64,000 nt of DNA from Streptomyces cellostaticus (GTDB lineage: Bacteria > Actinomycetota > Actinomycetes > Streptomycetales > Streptomycetaceae). The DNA is taken from the NCBI RefSeq assembly GCF_001513965.1, contig NZ_KQ948016.1:647266-711265 (forward strand). The letters are read 5' to 3'. A program made the translations under genes and the position numbers. Positions 1 through 8,164 of this stretch are shown piece after piece. How positions within the stretch are numbered: position 1 is the first letter of the stretch; every line of letters starts with the position of its first letter. The notes beneath the pieces were generated by a model that saw only the letters and a list, made by a program, of their open reading frames with translations, was not told the DNA's origin and made no database searches.

Positions 1-245
1 TGCTCGACGGCCAGCTTGGAGTCCATCCGGACGTGGACCTGGGCGGCGGGGTCGAGGGCGTGCGCCGTGCGCAGGCCCGCCAGCAGGCCCCGGTACTCGG
101 CCACGTTGTTCGTGGCGATGCCGATGTACTCCGCGGCCTCGGCGAGGGTCTCGCCCGTCGCCGCGTCGCTCACCACGGACCCGTAGCCCGCGGGCCCCGG
201 GTTGCCCCGCGACCCGCCGTCCGCCTCGACGATGAACTCCCGCAC
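1..245 (-). CDS. RNase H-domain protein (partial, runs off window start)
   Basis: The N-terminal 81 residues of an RNase HI-fold protein are visible. The fold's acidic residues are in place: Asp9 in EADGGSRGNPGPAGYG, Glu50 in NNVAEYRGLLAGL and Asp75 in RMDSKLAVE. The family hydrolyses RNA in RNA/DNA hybrids. In actinomycetes this N-terminus is usually fused to a C-terminal acid (alpha-ribazole-type) phosphatase domain, which would lie outside the window, so the bifunctional form is likely but unseen. The GTG start at 245 follows AAGGAG. It lies 13 nt downstream of the zinc-ribbon gene, and with it and the Nif3-like gene forms a co-directional block. Confidence 0.88.
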   Translation of the reverse strand, partial: MREFIVEADGGSRGNPGPAGYGSVVSDAATGETLAEAAEYIGIATNNVAEYRGLLAGLRTAHALDPAAQVHVRMDSKLAVE

Positions 246-258
246 CGCGTCAGCTCCT

Positions 259-1002
259 TTACAGACCCGACTCGGCCGTACGCACCAGGATGCGGCGGCA
301 GTTCTCGCAGCGGACCACCGTGTCCGGCGCCGCCGCGCGGATCTCGCTCAGCTCGGTGATCGCCAGCTCCTGGCGGCAGCCCTGGCAGGTGCGCGCGTAC
401 AGCTTGGCCGCGCCGATGCCGCCCTGCTGCTCGCGCAGCTTGTCGTACAGCTTGAGCAGGTCCGCGGGGACGGAGCCGGCGATGACCTCGCGCTGCTTGG
501 TCACCGAGGCGGCCTCGCCGTCGATCTCCTCGAAGGCCGAGTCCCGGCGGGCGCTCGCGTCGTCGATCTTCGACTGCACGGACCCGACCCGCTCGGTCAG
601 CTCGGTCACCCGCTCCTGCGCGGCCTCGCGGCGCTCCATGACCTCCAGGACGACGTCCTCCAGATCGCCCTGGCGCTTGGCGAGGGAGGCGATCTCGTGC
701 TGGAGGTTGGACAGGTCCTTCGGCGAGGTGACCGCGCCGGAGTCCAGGCGCTGCTGGTCGCGGGCGGCGCGCTGGCGCACCTGGTCCACGTCCTGCTCGG
801 CCTTGGTCTGCTCGCGGGCGGTGTCGCTCTCCTCGGTCTGCGCGGCCACGAGGAGGTCGCGCAGCTGCGTCAGGTCCTTGGTCAGCGACTCGATCTCGGC
901 GTGCTCGGGCAGCGACCTCCGCTTGTACGCCAGCTGCTGCAGGCGGACGTCGAGGGCCTGGACGTCGAGGAGTCGGATCTGGTCGGCGGGCGCGGCGTTC
1001 AG
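259..1002 (-). CDS. C4-type zinc ribbon coiled-coil protein, CTG start
   Basis: A 247-residue protein with a long central coiled coil (about residues 15-180, rich in Glu, Arg, Gln and Leu) and a C-terminal zinc ribbon with Cys206, Cys209, Cys232 and Cys235 (CxxC...CxxC). The family is a conserved actinobacterial nucleic-acid-binding-like protein of unproven function, found between Nif3-like and RNase H genes as here. Conserved N-terminal sequence (NAAPADQIRLLDVQALD) extends 51 codons above the first GTG at 849. No ATG, GTG or TTG sits at the expected place, but CTG at 1002 is preceded by GGGAG at good spacing, so a CTG start is proposed. Confidence 0.85.
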   Translation of the reverse strand: MNAAPADQIRLLDVQALDVRLQQLAYKRRSLPEHAEIESLTKDLTQLRDLLVAAQTEESDTAREQTKAEQDVDQVRQRAARDQQRLDSGAVTSPKDLSNLQHEIASLAKRQGDLEDVVLEVMERREAAQERVTELTERVGSVQSKIDDASARRDSAFEEIDGEAASVTKQREVIAGSVPADLLKLYDKLREQQGGIGAAKLYARTCQGCRQELAITELSEIRAAAPDTVVRCENCRRILVRTAESGL

Positions 1003-1016
1003 TTGGGGGCTCCCGG

Positions 1017-1856
1017 TTAACTAGTCGTGACGGAGGACGCCGCGTGGGCGGTCCAGGGGTCGGTGACCGTCTTGGAGACATGGACCCTGAGGTCCCAGCC
1101 ATGACGGTCGGAGATCTCGTCGAGCTGGGCTGCGGCCAGCTCGCACCAGGGCCACTCGGTGGCCCAGTGCGCCGCGTCGAGCAGCGCGAGGGGACTGTGC
1201 GCCACGGCCTCGGAGGCCGGGTGGTGGCGCAGGTCGGCGGTGAGGAAGGCGTCGACGCCGGCCGCGCGGACCTGGTCGAAGAGGCTGTCGCCGGAGCCGC
1301 CGCTGACGGCGACCGTGCGGACGACGGCCTCGGGGTCGCCGGCCACCCGGATGCCCTGCGCGGTGGCGGGCAGCCGCTCGGCGGCCCGGGCGGCCAGCTC
1401 GCCGAGGGTCAGGGGGTGGTCCAGTTCGCAGATACGGCCCAGCCCGCGGCGCCCTTCCGGGTCGGTCGGGTCCGGCACGAGGGGTCGTACGACACGCAGG
1501 TCGAGCGCACCGGCGAGGGCGTCGCTCACGCCCGGGTCGGCCGTGTCGGCGTTGGTGTGGGCCACGTGCAGGGCGATGTCGTTCTTGATGAGCGTGTGCA
1601 CCACCCGGCCCTTGAAGGTGGAGGCCGCGACCGTGGTCGTCCCGCGCAGGTAGAGGGGGTGATGGGTGACGAGCAGGTCGGCGCCCAGCTTCACCGCCTC
1701 GTCGACGATGTCCTGCACCGGGTCGACGGCGAAGAGGACCCGGGTGACGTCCTGGTCGGGGTCGCCCACGACCGTGCCGACCGCGTCCCAGGACTCGGCC
1801 CGCTCGGCGGGCCACAGGGTCTCCAGCGCGGCGATGACTTCAGACAGACGGGGCAC
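1017..1856 (-). CDS. Nif3-like dinuclear metal centre protein
   Basis: A 279-residue member of the Nif3/YbgI family, often labelled GTP cyclohydrolase I type 2, whose physiological role is uncertain. Metal-binding motifs are present: THHPLYLRG (His65-His66), AHTNADTADPGVSDALA (His100, Asp104) and a C-terminal HWATEWPW. The GGSGDSLFDQVRAAGVDAF segment and the LRHHPASEA segment are also typical. The GTG at 1856 is the natural start. The gene ends 14 nt before the zinc-ribbon gene, so the three genes at the left edge are probably one transcript. Hexamers of this family bind two metals per subunit. Confidence 0.9.
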   Translation of the reverse strand: MPRLSEVIAALETLWPAERAESWDAVGTVVGDPDQDVTRVLFAVDPVQDIVDEAVKLGADLLVTHHPLYLRGTTTVAASTFKGRVVHTLIKNDIALHVAHTNADTADPGVSDALAGALDLRVVRPLVPDPTDPEGRRGLGRICELDHPLTLGELAARAAERLPATAQGIRVAGDPEAVVRTVAVSGGSGDSLFDQVRAAGVDAFLTADLRHHPASEAVAHSPLALLDAAHWATEWPWCELAAAQLDEISDRHGWDLRVHVSKTVTDPWTAHAASSVTTS

Positions 1857-2044
1857 GGGGAAAAGGCTACCTGGCTGTTCTGCGGGGCTGTACCGCTGCG
1901 CTCACTCGTGGCCCCGCTCAGCACATACGTCTCCGTTCCCTCAGGCGAATCGCTTCTGCGCCACACGTACGTGTGAAGCCCGGGTCCGCCGGTCCCACGC
2001 CTGTGCGTGCGAAAACTAGCTTCGTCGCCGGAGGTGACCGAACG

Positions 2045-3250
2045 ATGACGGCCTGTGCGATCGAACCGCCCTCTGTCGGCGGGAACGGTGCGGACGGCGG
2101 TGCGCCGGGGACGGGGTGCACCATCACGGCGGACGGCGCGTACGCGGCCCGCCTCGCGCTGAGCGGTGACTCCTGGTTCCCGGAGCGCTGGACCCTGGAC
2201 GGCCCGGAGCCGTACGCGGTGCCGCTGCCCGGCAACCAGCCGGAGGAGCCCGGCACCCGGGTGCAGCCGATGGCGGACGGGCGGGTGCTGATCCACCGGC
2301 TCGTCGCACGGCGGCACGCCTTCTCGCTGCTGTACCCGACCGGCCCCGGCACCGGCGAGCTGCCGCTGGGCGCGGTGGAGTGCCCGGAGCCCGGCACCCG
2401 GCTCGGGCTGCTGCCGCCGGCGCCGTGCGGCAGGCGCGCCTACGCCCTCGCCGTCGGTCCGCGCTCCACGGCGGTGTGGCTGGTGGCGGGCGGTTCCTTC
2501 GGGCCCGAGCAGCTGGCCGAGGTCCCGGGCCGCTGCTCGGGCGGGGTCTGGCTGGACCGCACCGGGCGACTGCTCGCGCTCGACCGGGAACTGGGCGGGC
2601 GCACAAAGACGGTCGTGGTGGACTTGGAGCGCGCCGGAGAGATCTCGCCGCTGCTGCAGATCGCGGACGACAGCAACGACCGGCTGCTGCTGGCCGACCC
2701 GGACAGCGGGCTGCTGCTGATCTCCTCGGACGCGCCCTGCCCGGGGCAGGAACGATTGGGCTGGGGGGTCATGGGCAGCACGCTGCCGGTGCGCTTCCTG
2801 GAGTGCCTGCGGGTACCGGACTGCGCGGTGACGCCGTTCGCGATCCAGCCGGGGCAGGTGCTGATGCCGGAGAGCTGCGCGGTGGCGCTGCGCATCGACG
2901 GGCCCTTCGGCAGCTGGGTCGGCATCTGGCGGCCGGCCGAGCGGCAGGTACGTCATCTGCCCGCGCCCAAGGGGTGGCTGACCGGGGCCGGGCTGTGGAC
3001 GCGGGACGGGGTGCTGCGGCTGCCGTACGCCACGAGGGAGGTCCCGTGCGGCGTGGCGGAGCTGACGACGCCCAGGGCGGAGACGGGGGGACCGGGGGAC
3101 GCGGGCCTGGAGGTTCCGGTCCGGGGCGGCACCGCCGCCGGTGCGCCCGAGGTGTCCCGGAAGGCGGCGCAACCGGACCCTCTGGAACCGGTGGCGGCCC
3201 GTCCGGTGCCGCTGCAGCAGGCCCCGCTCGGACGACTTGTAACGAACTAG
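2045..3250 (+). CDS. Hypothetical protein, probably beta-rich
   Basis: A 401-residue protein that I do not recognise at family level. The ATG at 2045 is chosen because a near-perfect Shine-Dalgarno (GGAGGTGA) lies 7 nt upstream; the frame is open further upstream but without such a signal. The sequence has many short alternating hydrophobic stretches with Gly, Asp and aromatic residues (VWLDRTGRLLALDREL, RLLLADPDSGLLLIS), which suggests a propeller-like or other all-beta fold. There is no signal peptide or membrane segment, so it is probably cytoplasmic. The C-terminal 50 residues are rich in Pro, Gly and Ala. It is divergent from the Nif3 operon. Confidence 0.75.
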   Translation: MTACAIEPPSVGGNGADGGAPGTGCTITADGAYAARLALSGDSWFPERWTLDGPEPYAVPLPGNQPEEPGTRVQPMADGRVLIHRLVARRHAFSLLYPTGPGTGELPLGAVECPEPGTRLGLLPPAPCGRRAYALAVGPRSTAVWLVAGGSFGPEQLAEVPGRCSGGVWLDRTGRLLALDRELGGRTKTVVVDLERAGEISPLLQIADDSNDRLLLADPDSGLLLISSDAPCPGQERLGWGVMGSTLPVRFLECLRVPDCAVTPFAIQPGQVLMPESCAVALRIDGPFGSWVGIWRPAERQVRHLPAPKGWLTGAGLWTRDGVLRLPYATREVPCGVAELTTPRAETGGPGDAGLEVPVRGGTAAGAPEVSRKAAQPDPLEPVAARPVPLQQAPLGRLVTN

Positions 3251-3346
3251 TGGCGGTTGGCGTGTGCGCCTGGATTCGGCCCGTGGTGTGCCGGTTACAC
3301 TCGCCCGGCTGTACGAAAGATCATATCGACGGGGTGAATTCTTCCG

Positions 3347-3505
3347 ATGAGCGACACCAGCACGACGGAGCAGCTGTCTGCCGACTCTCAGGAGGCTGTC
3401 GGCCACGGCCGGCACCGGGGCCCGATCGCGGCCCAGGAGGGTGAGACGACTCCGCACGGCCGGCACCGCAAGCCGGCTGGGGAGATGACCGAGGTGGCTG
3501 CCTGA
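3347..3505 (+). CDS. Small protein with duplicated HGRHR motif (52 aa)
   Basis: A short reading frame encodes a 52-residue hydrophilic protein. It contains two copies of a basic motif, GHGRHRGP near residue 20 and PHGRHRKP near residue 38, separated by an acidic stretch. It has no signal peptide or membrane segment. Codon use is typical of the genome, and the gene ends 12 nt before a strong terminator hairpin, which supports a real transcription unit. Function is unknown; the repeated His/Arg motif could bind nucleic acid or metal, but that is a guess. Confidence 0.55.
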   Translation: MSDTSTTEQLSADSQEAVGHGRHRGPIAAQEGETTPHGRHRKPAGEMTEVAA

Positions 3506-3517
3506 CGGTACGAGGAA

Positions 3518-3551
3518 GAGGGGGTGCCCGTCGTCCGACGGGCACCCCCTC
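3518..3551. terminator. Bidirectional hairpin terminator
   Basis: A perfect 16-bp inverted repeat (arms 3518-3533 and 3536-3551, two-base centre) lies between the small + strand gene ending at 3505 and the - strand SDR gene ending at 3559. Its symmetry and convergent position suggest it terminates both. Confidence 0.85.
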
Positions 3552-3558
3552 TGTCGTT

Positions 3559-4497
3559 TCATCCGCGCTTGAGGCCCAGCACTTCCGCGGCGGCGAACGT
3601 CTCCCCCGGCGGCCGGTCCGCATAGTGCGGGGTGAGCAGCGCGTCGAGTTCGTCGTAGGTGAACGTCTCCTGCTTGCTGTCGAACTTCGCCTGCACCCGT
3701 GGCCGTTCGACGACCGCGACCATGCCGCCGTGGACGACGAGCAGCTGGCCGTTGACCCGGGCGGCCGCGGGCGAGGCCAGATAGCCGACGAGCGGGGCCA
3801 CATGCTCGGGGGCGAGCGGGTCCAGGCCCTCGTCCGGTTCCTGGAAGCCCGCGAAGACGTCCTCGGTCATCCGGGTCCGGGCCCGCGGGCAGATCGCGTT
3901 GGCCGTGACGCCGTACTTGGCGAGGGCGAGCGCCGTGGAGGTGGTCAGGCCGACGATTCCGCCCTTCGCCGCCGCGTAGTTGGGCTGCCCGGCGGAACCG
4001 GCGAGGAACGCCTCCGAGGAAGTGTTCACGATCCTCCCGTACACCGGTCCCCCGGCCGCCTTGGACCGCTCGCGCCAGTGTGCGGCCGCGAAGTGGGTGG
4101 TGTTGAAGTGTCCCTTGAGGTGGACGCGGATCACCGAGTCCCACTCGTCCTCGGTCATGGAGAAGACCATGCGGTCGCGCAGGATGCCTGCGTTGTTGAC
4201 GAGGATGTCCAGCTTGCCGAACTCGGCGACGGCCAGGCCGGCCAGTTCGCGGGCCTGTCGGAGGTCGGAGACGTCGCCGGTGTGTGCGACCGCCCGGCCG
4301 CCCAGGTCGCGTATCGCGGCGGCGACCTCCTCGGCGGGGCCTGCCGAGGCCTCGCCGGAGCCGTCGCGGCCGCTCTGCCCGTAGTCGTTGACGACGACGG
4401 CCGCGCCGAGCCGGGCGAGTTCGAGGGCCTCGGCCCGGCCGAGACCGCGCCCGGCACCGGTGACGACGGCGGACAGCCCCTCAAGTGGCAGTGACAT
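3559..4497 (-). CDS. SDR oxidoreductase, Hsd4A-like (3R)-hydroxyacyl-CoA dehydrogenase
   Basis: A 312-residue short-chain dehydrogenase. The NAD(P)-binding motif TGAGRGLG is at residues 13-20, NNAG at 101-104, the catalytic Ser near 160 and YxxxK as Tyr174/Lys178. The C-terminal extension past residue 250 and overall sequence resemble mycobacterial Hsd4A (Rv3502c) and the dehydrogenase domain of multifunctional enzyme 2, which oxidise 3-hydroxyacyl-CoAs of sterol side chains. It is the last gene of an operon with the alcohol dehydrogenase (20-nt gap) and the MaoC hydratase, which would supply its 3-hydroxyacyl-CoA substrate. Family assignment is firm; the sterol substrate is inferred from neighbours and the upstream KstR-like box. 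Confidence 0.87.
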   Translation of the reverse strand: MSLPLEGLSAVVTGAGRGLGRAEALELARLGAAVVVNDYGQSGRDGSGEASAGPAEEVAAAIRDLGGRAVAHTGDVSDLRQARELAGLAVAEFGKLDILVNNAGILRDRMVFSMTEDEWDSVIRVHLKGHFNTTHFAAAHWRERSKAAGGPVYGRIVNTSSEAFLAGSAGQPNYAAAKGGIVGLTTSTALALAKYGVTANAICPRARTRMTEDVFAGFQEPDEGLDPLAPEHVAPLVGYLASPAAARVNGQLLVVHGGMVAVVERPRVQAKFDSKQETFTYDELDALLTPHYADRPPGETFAAAEVLGLKRG

Positions 4498-4517
4498 CGG
4501 TCAAGTCCTCGGATCTC

Positions 4518-5594
4518 TCAGATCTCGATGCACGTACGCAGGGCCGTCCCGGTACGCATCTGGTCCAGTGCCTCGTTGATCTCCGCCAGCGGCACCCGGT
4601 GGGTGATCAGGCCCTCCAGGTCGACGCGGCCCGCCCGCCACAGGGCGATGGTGCGCTCGTAGGAGTGCAGGACGTCCCCGCCGCCGTACATGGACGGCAG
4701 GATCCGCTTCTCGTCGAAGAACAGCTCGAACATGTTGAGCTGGAGGAAGTCGTCCATGGCGCCCGCGCCGACCACGACGAGGGTGCCGCCGCGCCGGGTG
4801 TTCTCGTACGCGGTGCGGGCGGTGGCCGACCGGCCGACGACCTCGAAGACGTAGTCGAAGCCCTCGCCGCCGGTGACCTGCTGCTTGGCGTCGGCCAGCT
4901 CCTCCGGCGGGACGGCCTTCGTGGCGCCGAAGGTGAGCGCGGACTCGCGCCGGGAGGCGACCGGGTCGACGGCGACGATCTCGGCGGCGCCCTTCAGCCG
5001 GGCCCCCTGCACGGCCGCGATGCCGACGCCTCCGCAGCCGATGACGGCGACCGACGAACCGGCCTCCACATCGGCGGTGTTGAGGGCGGCGCCGAGACCC
5101 GTCGTCACCCCGCAGCCGATGAGGGCGGCGATGTCGAACGGCACGTCCTCGGGGATGGGCACCGCGCAGCCCGCGTCCACGACGACCTCCTCGGCGAAGG
5201 TGCCGGTGCCCGCGAAGCCGAACACGTCACCGCCGGGGCGCTTGAAGTTGGGGGTGCCCGCGTTCATGAACCCGGCCAGGCACAGCTCGGTCTGGCCGCG
5301 CTTGCAGGCGGGACAGGCGCCGCAGGCGGGCAGCCAGCAGACGACCACCCGGTCGCCGGGCTTCAAGTGGCCTACGTTCTCGCCGACTTCGAGGATCTCG
5401 CCCGCACCCTCGTGGCCGGGCACGAACGGGGCCGGCTGCGGCAGTACCCCGTTCATCGCGGACAGGTCCGAGTGGCACAGCCCGGCGGCCCGCACCCGGA
5501 CCCTCACCTTGCCGGGGCCAAAGCCCACCGCCTCGATGTCCTCGAGGACCTCCAGCTTGTCCTGGCCGATCTCGTGCAGTACGGCTGCGCGCAT
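4518..5594 (-). CDS. Zinc-dependent alcohol dehydrogenase (MDR superfamily)
   Basis: A 358-residue medium-chain dehydrogenase. Catalytic zinc ligands are visible as Cys40 (GLCHSD) and His61-Glu62 (GHEGAGEI). The structural zinc loop has Cys91, Cys94, Cys97 and Cys105. The nucleotide-binding motif GCGGVG is at 186-191. The ATG at 5594 follows GAGGGGAGC. It probably oxidises an alcohol to an aldehyde with NAD. It sits in the middle of the operon between the hydratase and SDR genes. It could oxidise a sterol side-chain terminal alcohol, such as the product of CYP125, but the sequence does not fix the substrate. Confidence 0.88.
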   Translation of the reverse strand: MRAAVLHEIGQDKLEVLEDIEAVGFGPGKVRVRVRAAGLCHSDLSAMNGVLPQPAPFVPGHEGAGEILEVGENVGHLKPGDRVVVCWLPACGACPACKRGQTELCLAGFMNAGTPNFKRPGGDVFGFAGTGTFAEEVVVDAGCAVPIPEDVPFDIAALIGCGVTTGLGAALNTADVEAGSSVAVIGCGGVGIAAVQGARLKGAAEIVAVDPVASRRESALTFGATKAVPPEELADAKQQVTGGEGFDYVFEVVGRSATARTAYENTRRGGTLVVVGAGAMDDFLQLNMFELFFDEKRILPSMYGGGDVLHSYERTIALWRAGRVDLEGLITHRVPLAEINEALDQMRTGTALRTCIEI

Positions 5595-5620
5595 GGTGCG
5601 GCTCCCCTCGGAGTGCTGAC

Positions 5621-6496
5621 TCAGGAGTGCTGAACGATGGTGTCGGCCAGAACGGGCGCGTCGTTCCTCTCGACGGCACTCACGGCGACCCGGACCTCGC
5701 CGCCCTGCTGCCACATCCGGATCCGCAGGGTCTCCCCCGGGAACACGACCCCGGCGAACCGCGTGGTGTACCCGCGCACCCGGCTCACATCCCCGCCGAG
5801 CAGCGTGTCCACGACCGCCTTCAGCGTGATGCCGTGGGTGCACAGCCCGTGCAGGATGGGCCGGTCGAACCCGGCGAGCTTGGCGAACTCGGGGTCGGCG
5901 TGCAGCGGGTTGTGGTCGCCACAGAGGCGGTAGAGCAGGGCCTGGTCGGCGCGGATCGGCCGCTCGGCGGTCCGGTCGGGTTCGCCGGTGGGCGGCTCCG
6001 GGCGGGCAGCGGGGCCGCGGTCGCCACCCCAGCCGCCTTCCCCCCGTACGAAGATCTGCGCGTCGTTGGTCCACAGCGGACCCTCGGCGTCGGCGACTTC
6101 GGTGCGCATGACGAGGACGGCGGCCTTGCCCTTGTCGTACACGGCGGCGATGCGGCCGGTGGCGGTGGCGGTGCCCTCGGCCGGGATGGGCCGGTGGATC
6201 TCCAGACTCTGACCGCCGTGCAGGACCTTCGCCAGGTCGACGTCGATGCCGGGCATGGACAGGCCGCTGATCACACCGGGCGAGCCGGCGCCGGCGACGG
6301 TGGCGAAGCTCGGCAGGACGTGCAGCCGGGACTCCAGGGTGTAGCGCAGCTCGTCGGGATCGGTGGCGGGGCTGTCCTTGTCCGGGTTGGCGCCGGCGCC
6401 GATGCCGAGGTGGTAGAGCTGGACGTCCTTGGCGGTCCAGCTGATCTCGCCGGTCCGGGGCTCGGCGGCGAGGGCCAAGGCTTCGTCGATGGGCAT
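5621..6496 (-). CDS. MaoC-family enoyl-CoA hydratase, Hsd4B-like
   Basis: A 291-residue double hotdog protein. The N-terminal half is the degenerate hotdog and the C-terminal half carries the hydratase-2 motif (Asp194 and His199 in CGDHNPLHADPEF, then GFDRPILHGLCTHG). Length and sequence closely resemble mycobacterial Hsd4B (Rv3538), a (R)-specific 2-enoyl-CoA hydratase of the KstR regulon. The ATG at 6496 is preceded by AGGAG; a longer frame exists upstream but would run into the operator. It is the first gene of the operon and would feed 3R-hydroxyacyl-CoA to the SDR two genes downstream. Confidence 0.88.
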   Translation of the reverse strand: MPIDEALALAAEPRTGEISWTAKDVQLYHLGIGAGANPDKDSPATDPDELRYTLESRLHVLPSFATVAGAGSPGVISGLSMPGIDVDLAKVLHGGQSLEIHRPIPAEGTATATGRIAAVYDKGKAAVLVMRTEVADAEGPLWTNDAQIFVRGEGGWGGDRGPAARPEPPTGEPDRTAERPIRADQALLYRLCGDHNPLHADPEFAKLAGFDRPILHGLCTHGITLKAVVDTLLGGDVSRVRGYTTRFAGVVFPGETLRIRMWQQGGEVRVAVSAVERNDAPVLADTIVQHS

Positions 6497-6575
6497 GGGG
6501 CTCCTGACGGGTCTCAAGACCTCGGTGCGGACGTCCGCACCGTCGGCCGCACCGAGGTCGTCCACGGGGCGGATC

Positions 6576-6589
6576 TAGAACGCGTTCCA
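6576..6589. promoter_or_regulatory. KstR-like operator upstream of the MaoC/ADH/SDR operon
   Basis: TAGAACGCGTTCCA fits the KstR consensus tnnAACnnGTTnnA exactly and contains the perfect palindrome GAACGCGTTC. It lies 80 nt before the first operon gene. A KstR-type regulator is encoded at 24623. Confidence 0.7.
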
Positions 6590-6636
6590 GTCCGGCGCCC
6601 CCTGTATAGCCCAGCACCCCGCAGTTGTGAAGGCTC

Positions 6637-6651
6637 CTGACGCTGTGTCAG
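6637..6651. promoter_or_regulatory. 15-bp palindrome CTGAC-N5-GTCAG
   Basis: CTGACGCTGTGTCAG is an inverted repeat with 5-bp arms. It lies 48 bp beyond the KstR-like box in the same promoter region and recurs, with small changes, near the other sterol-type genes in this window. Confidence 0.5.
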
Positions 6652-6735
6652 GTGGCGTGGCGGTGACATTTGTACTGCCCGAGTGCGGACATCCGCATCT
6701 GCCGGGGACAGGGCCGGATCCCTAACGTCGTAGCC

Positions 6736-6870
6736 ATGACACAGACGCAGCGCGCCGTCGGCTACCGGCCGACCGGGCCCTCGGTGCGATCATCGTGGCT
6801 GACCATCCTGCTGCCGGCGTTCGGTTCGTACGCTGTGCTGCCGCACCGCCGTCGGGCGGGCACCATCTGA
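6736..6870 (+). CDS. Possible small membrane protein (44 aa)
   Basis: A 44-residue frame starts at ATG 6736 and ends 16 nt before the histidine kinase gene. It holds one hydrophobic stretch (WLTILLPAFGSYAVL) followed by a basic tail. There is no clear ribosome binding site, so it would have to be leaderless or part of the kinase leader. It may be a real small protein, a leader peptide, or a remnant of a longer transport gene of the kind often found before such kinases. Support is weak. Confidence 0.3.
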   Translation: MTQTQRAVGYRPTGPSVRSSWLTILLPAFGSYAVLPHRRRAGTI

Positions 6871-6886
6871 TCGGGGGAACAGAGAC

Positions 6887-8164
6887 ATGTCGTGGTGGAC
6901 GGAGACAAGACGCCGCATCCAGGCCCTGCGGGAGGCGCGTGCCCGCTGGCAGGCGGACATGGAGCGCTTCAGGACCGCGCAGAAGGCGGCCCGGAAGAAC
7001 GGGGACGCACCGGCCGTCGATCACCCGGGCCCGCCGCCCACCGGCTTCGCCCTGCTCCCCTGGCTGCTGATGGGCATGGGGTCCTTCTCCAACCTGCTCC
7101 AGGGCAAGACCCCCAACCCATGGATCGGCGCCCTGGGCCTGCTGGCCTTCAACTCCCTGTACGTCTACGTCACCTTCCGCTCCTTCGAGCGGGAGAAGCG
7201 CGAGGCGGTCTCCACCCGGGTGGCGCTGCTGCTGATGGGCCTGCTGACCACGGGCCTGGCGATCGGGTACGGCGGCAACTGGCTGATGTTCTTCCCGCTG
7301 CTGGGCCTGGCGACCGGCGCCACCCTGCGCGGCCCCTGGCTGGGCCGCACCGGCGTGCTGCTCTCGATGTACGCGGCGGCTGTCTCCGGTGTCCGCGACG
7401 GATGGGGAGACGCGACGAACATCGGCTACGCGACGTTCCTGTCGAGCATGGTGACCGCCGCGATCCTCGGCCTGTCCGAGGCCGTGCGGGAGCTGCGCGC
7501 CGCACGGGAGGAGCTGGCCCGGCGGGCGGTGGAGAAGGAGCGGCTGCGCTTCTCCCGCGACCTGCACGACCTGCTCGGGCACACCCTGTCGGTGATCGTG
7601 GTGAAGTCGGAGGCGGCCCGGCGGCTGGCCCCGCGCGACATGGACGCGGCGCTGACGCAGATCGGTGACATCGAGTCGGTGGGCCGGCAGGCCCTCACCG
7701 AGATCCGCGAGGCGGTGACCGGCTACCGCGAGGGCAGCCTGGCCACCGAGCTGACCCGGGCCCGCTCGGCACTGTCCGCGGCGAGCCTGGAGCCGGTGGT
7801 GCGCCAGTCCGGGACGCCGCTGGCCCCGCAGACCGCGGCGCTGCTCGGCTGGGTGGTGCGCGAGGCGGTCACCAACGTCGTCCGGCACAGCGACGCCACC
7901 CGCTGCGAGATCACCGTCCACAGCACCGCCGACCGGGCCCGGCTCACCGTCACCGACAACGGCACCGGCAAGGCCGTCACCCACGCCCGGGAGGGCATCG
8001 GCGGCACCGGCCTGAAGGGGCTGACCGAGCGCCTCGCGGCGGCAGGCGGCTCCCTCACGGCCGGCCCGTCGCCGCGCGGCGGCTTCACGGTCACCGCCGA
8101 ACTCCCGGTGGAACCGGCGGAACTGACCGCGGTGGGAGCGGCTACGGCGCCCAGGGCGAGCTGA
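6887..8164 (+). CDS. Two-component sensor histidine kinase (NarL/DesK class)
   Basis: A 425-residue kinase. After a basic N-terminus (1-50) come about four to five membrane helices (55-195) with little extracellular loop, then a short coiled linker, the HisKA_3 dimerisation domain with phospho-acceptor His227 (RDLHDLLGHTLS), and a HATPase domain with the N box (REAVTNVVRHSDA) and DNGTG. The ligand may be membrane-borne, as in DesK-like sensors. Its partner is likely the response regulator at 9945, which is separated by an antisense arabinofuranosidase gene. The stop overlaps the convergent gene by 23 nt. Confidence 0.9.
   Translation: MSWWTETRRRIQALREARARWQADMERFRTAQKAARKNGDAPAVDHPGPPPTGFALLPWLLMGMGSFSNLLQGKTPNPWIGALGLLAFNSLYVYVTFRSFEREKREAVSTRVALLLMGLLTTGLAIGYGGNWLMFFPLLGLATGATLRGPWLGRTGVLLSMYAAAVSGVRDGWGDATNIGYATFLSSMVTAAILGLSEAVRELRAAREELARRAVEKERLRFSRDLHDLLGHTLSVIVVKSEAARRLAPRDMDAALTQIGDIESVGRQALTEIREAVTGYREGSLATELTRARSALSAASLEPVVRQSGTPLAPQTAALLGWVVREAVTNVVRHSDATRCEITVHSTADRARLTVTDNGTGKAVTHAREGIGGTGLKGLTERLAAAGGSLTAGPSPRGGFTVTAELPVEPAELTAVGAATAPRAS

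Noticed and set aside
1018..1860. Long + strand frame over the Nif3-like gene
   Set aside because: No family similarity, and the - strand frame carries the Nif3 metal motifs.
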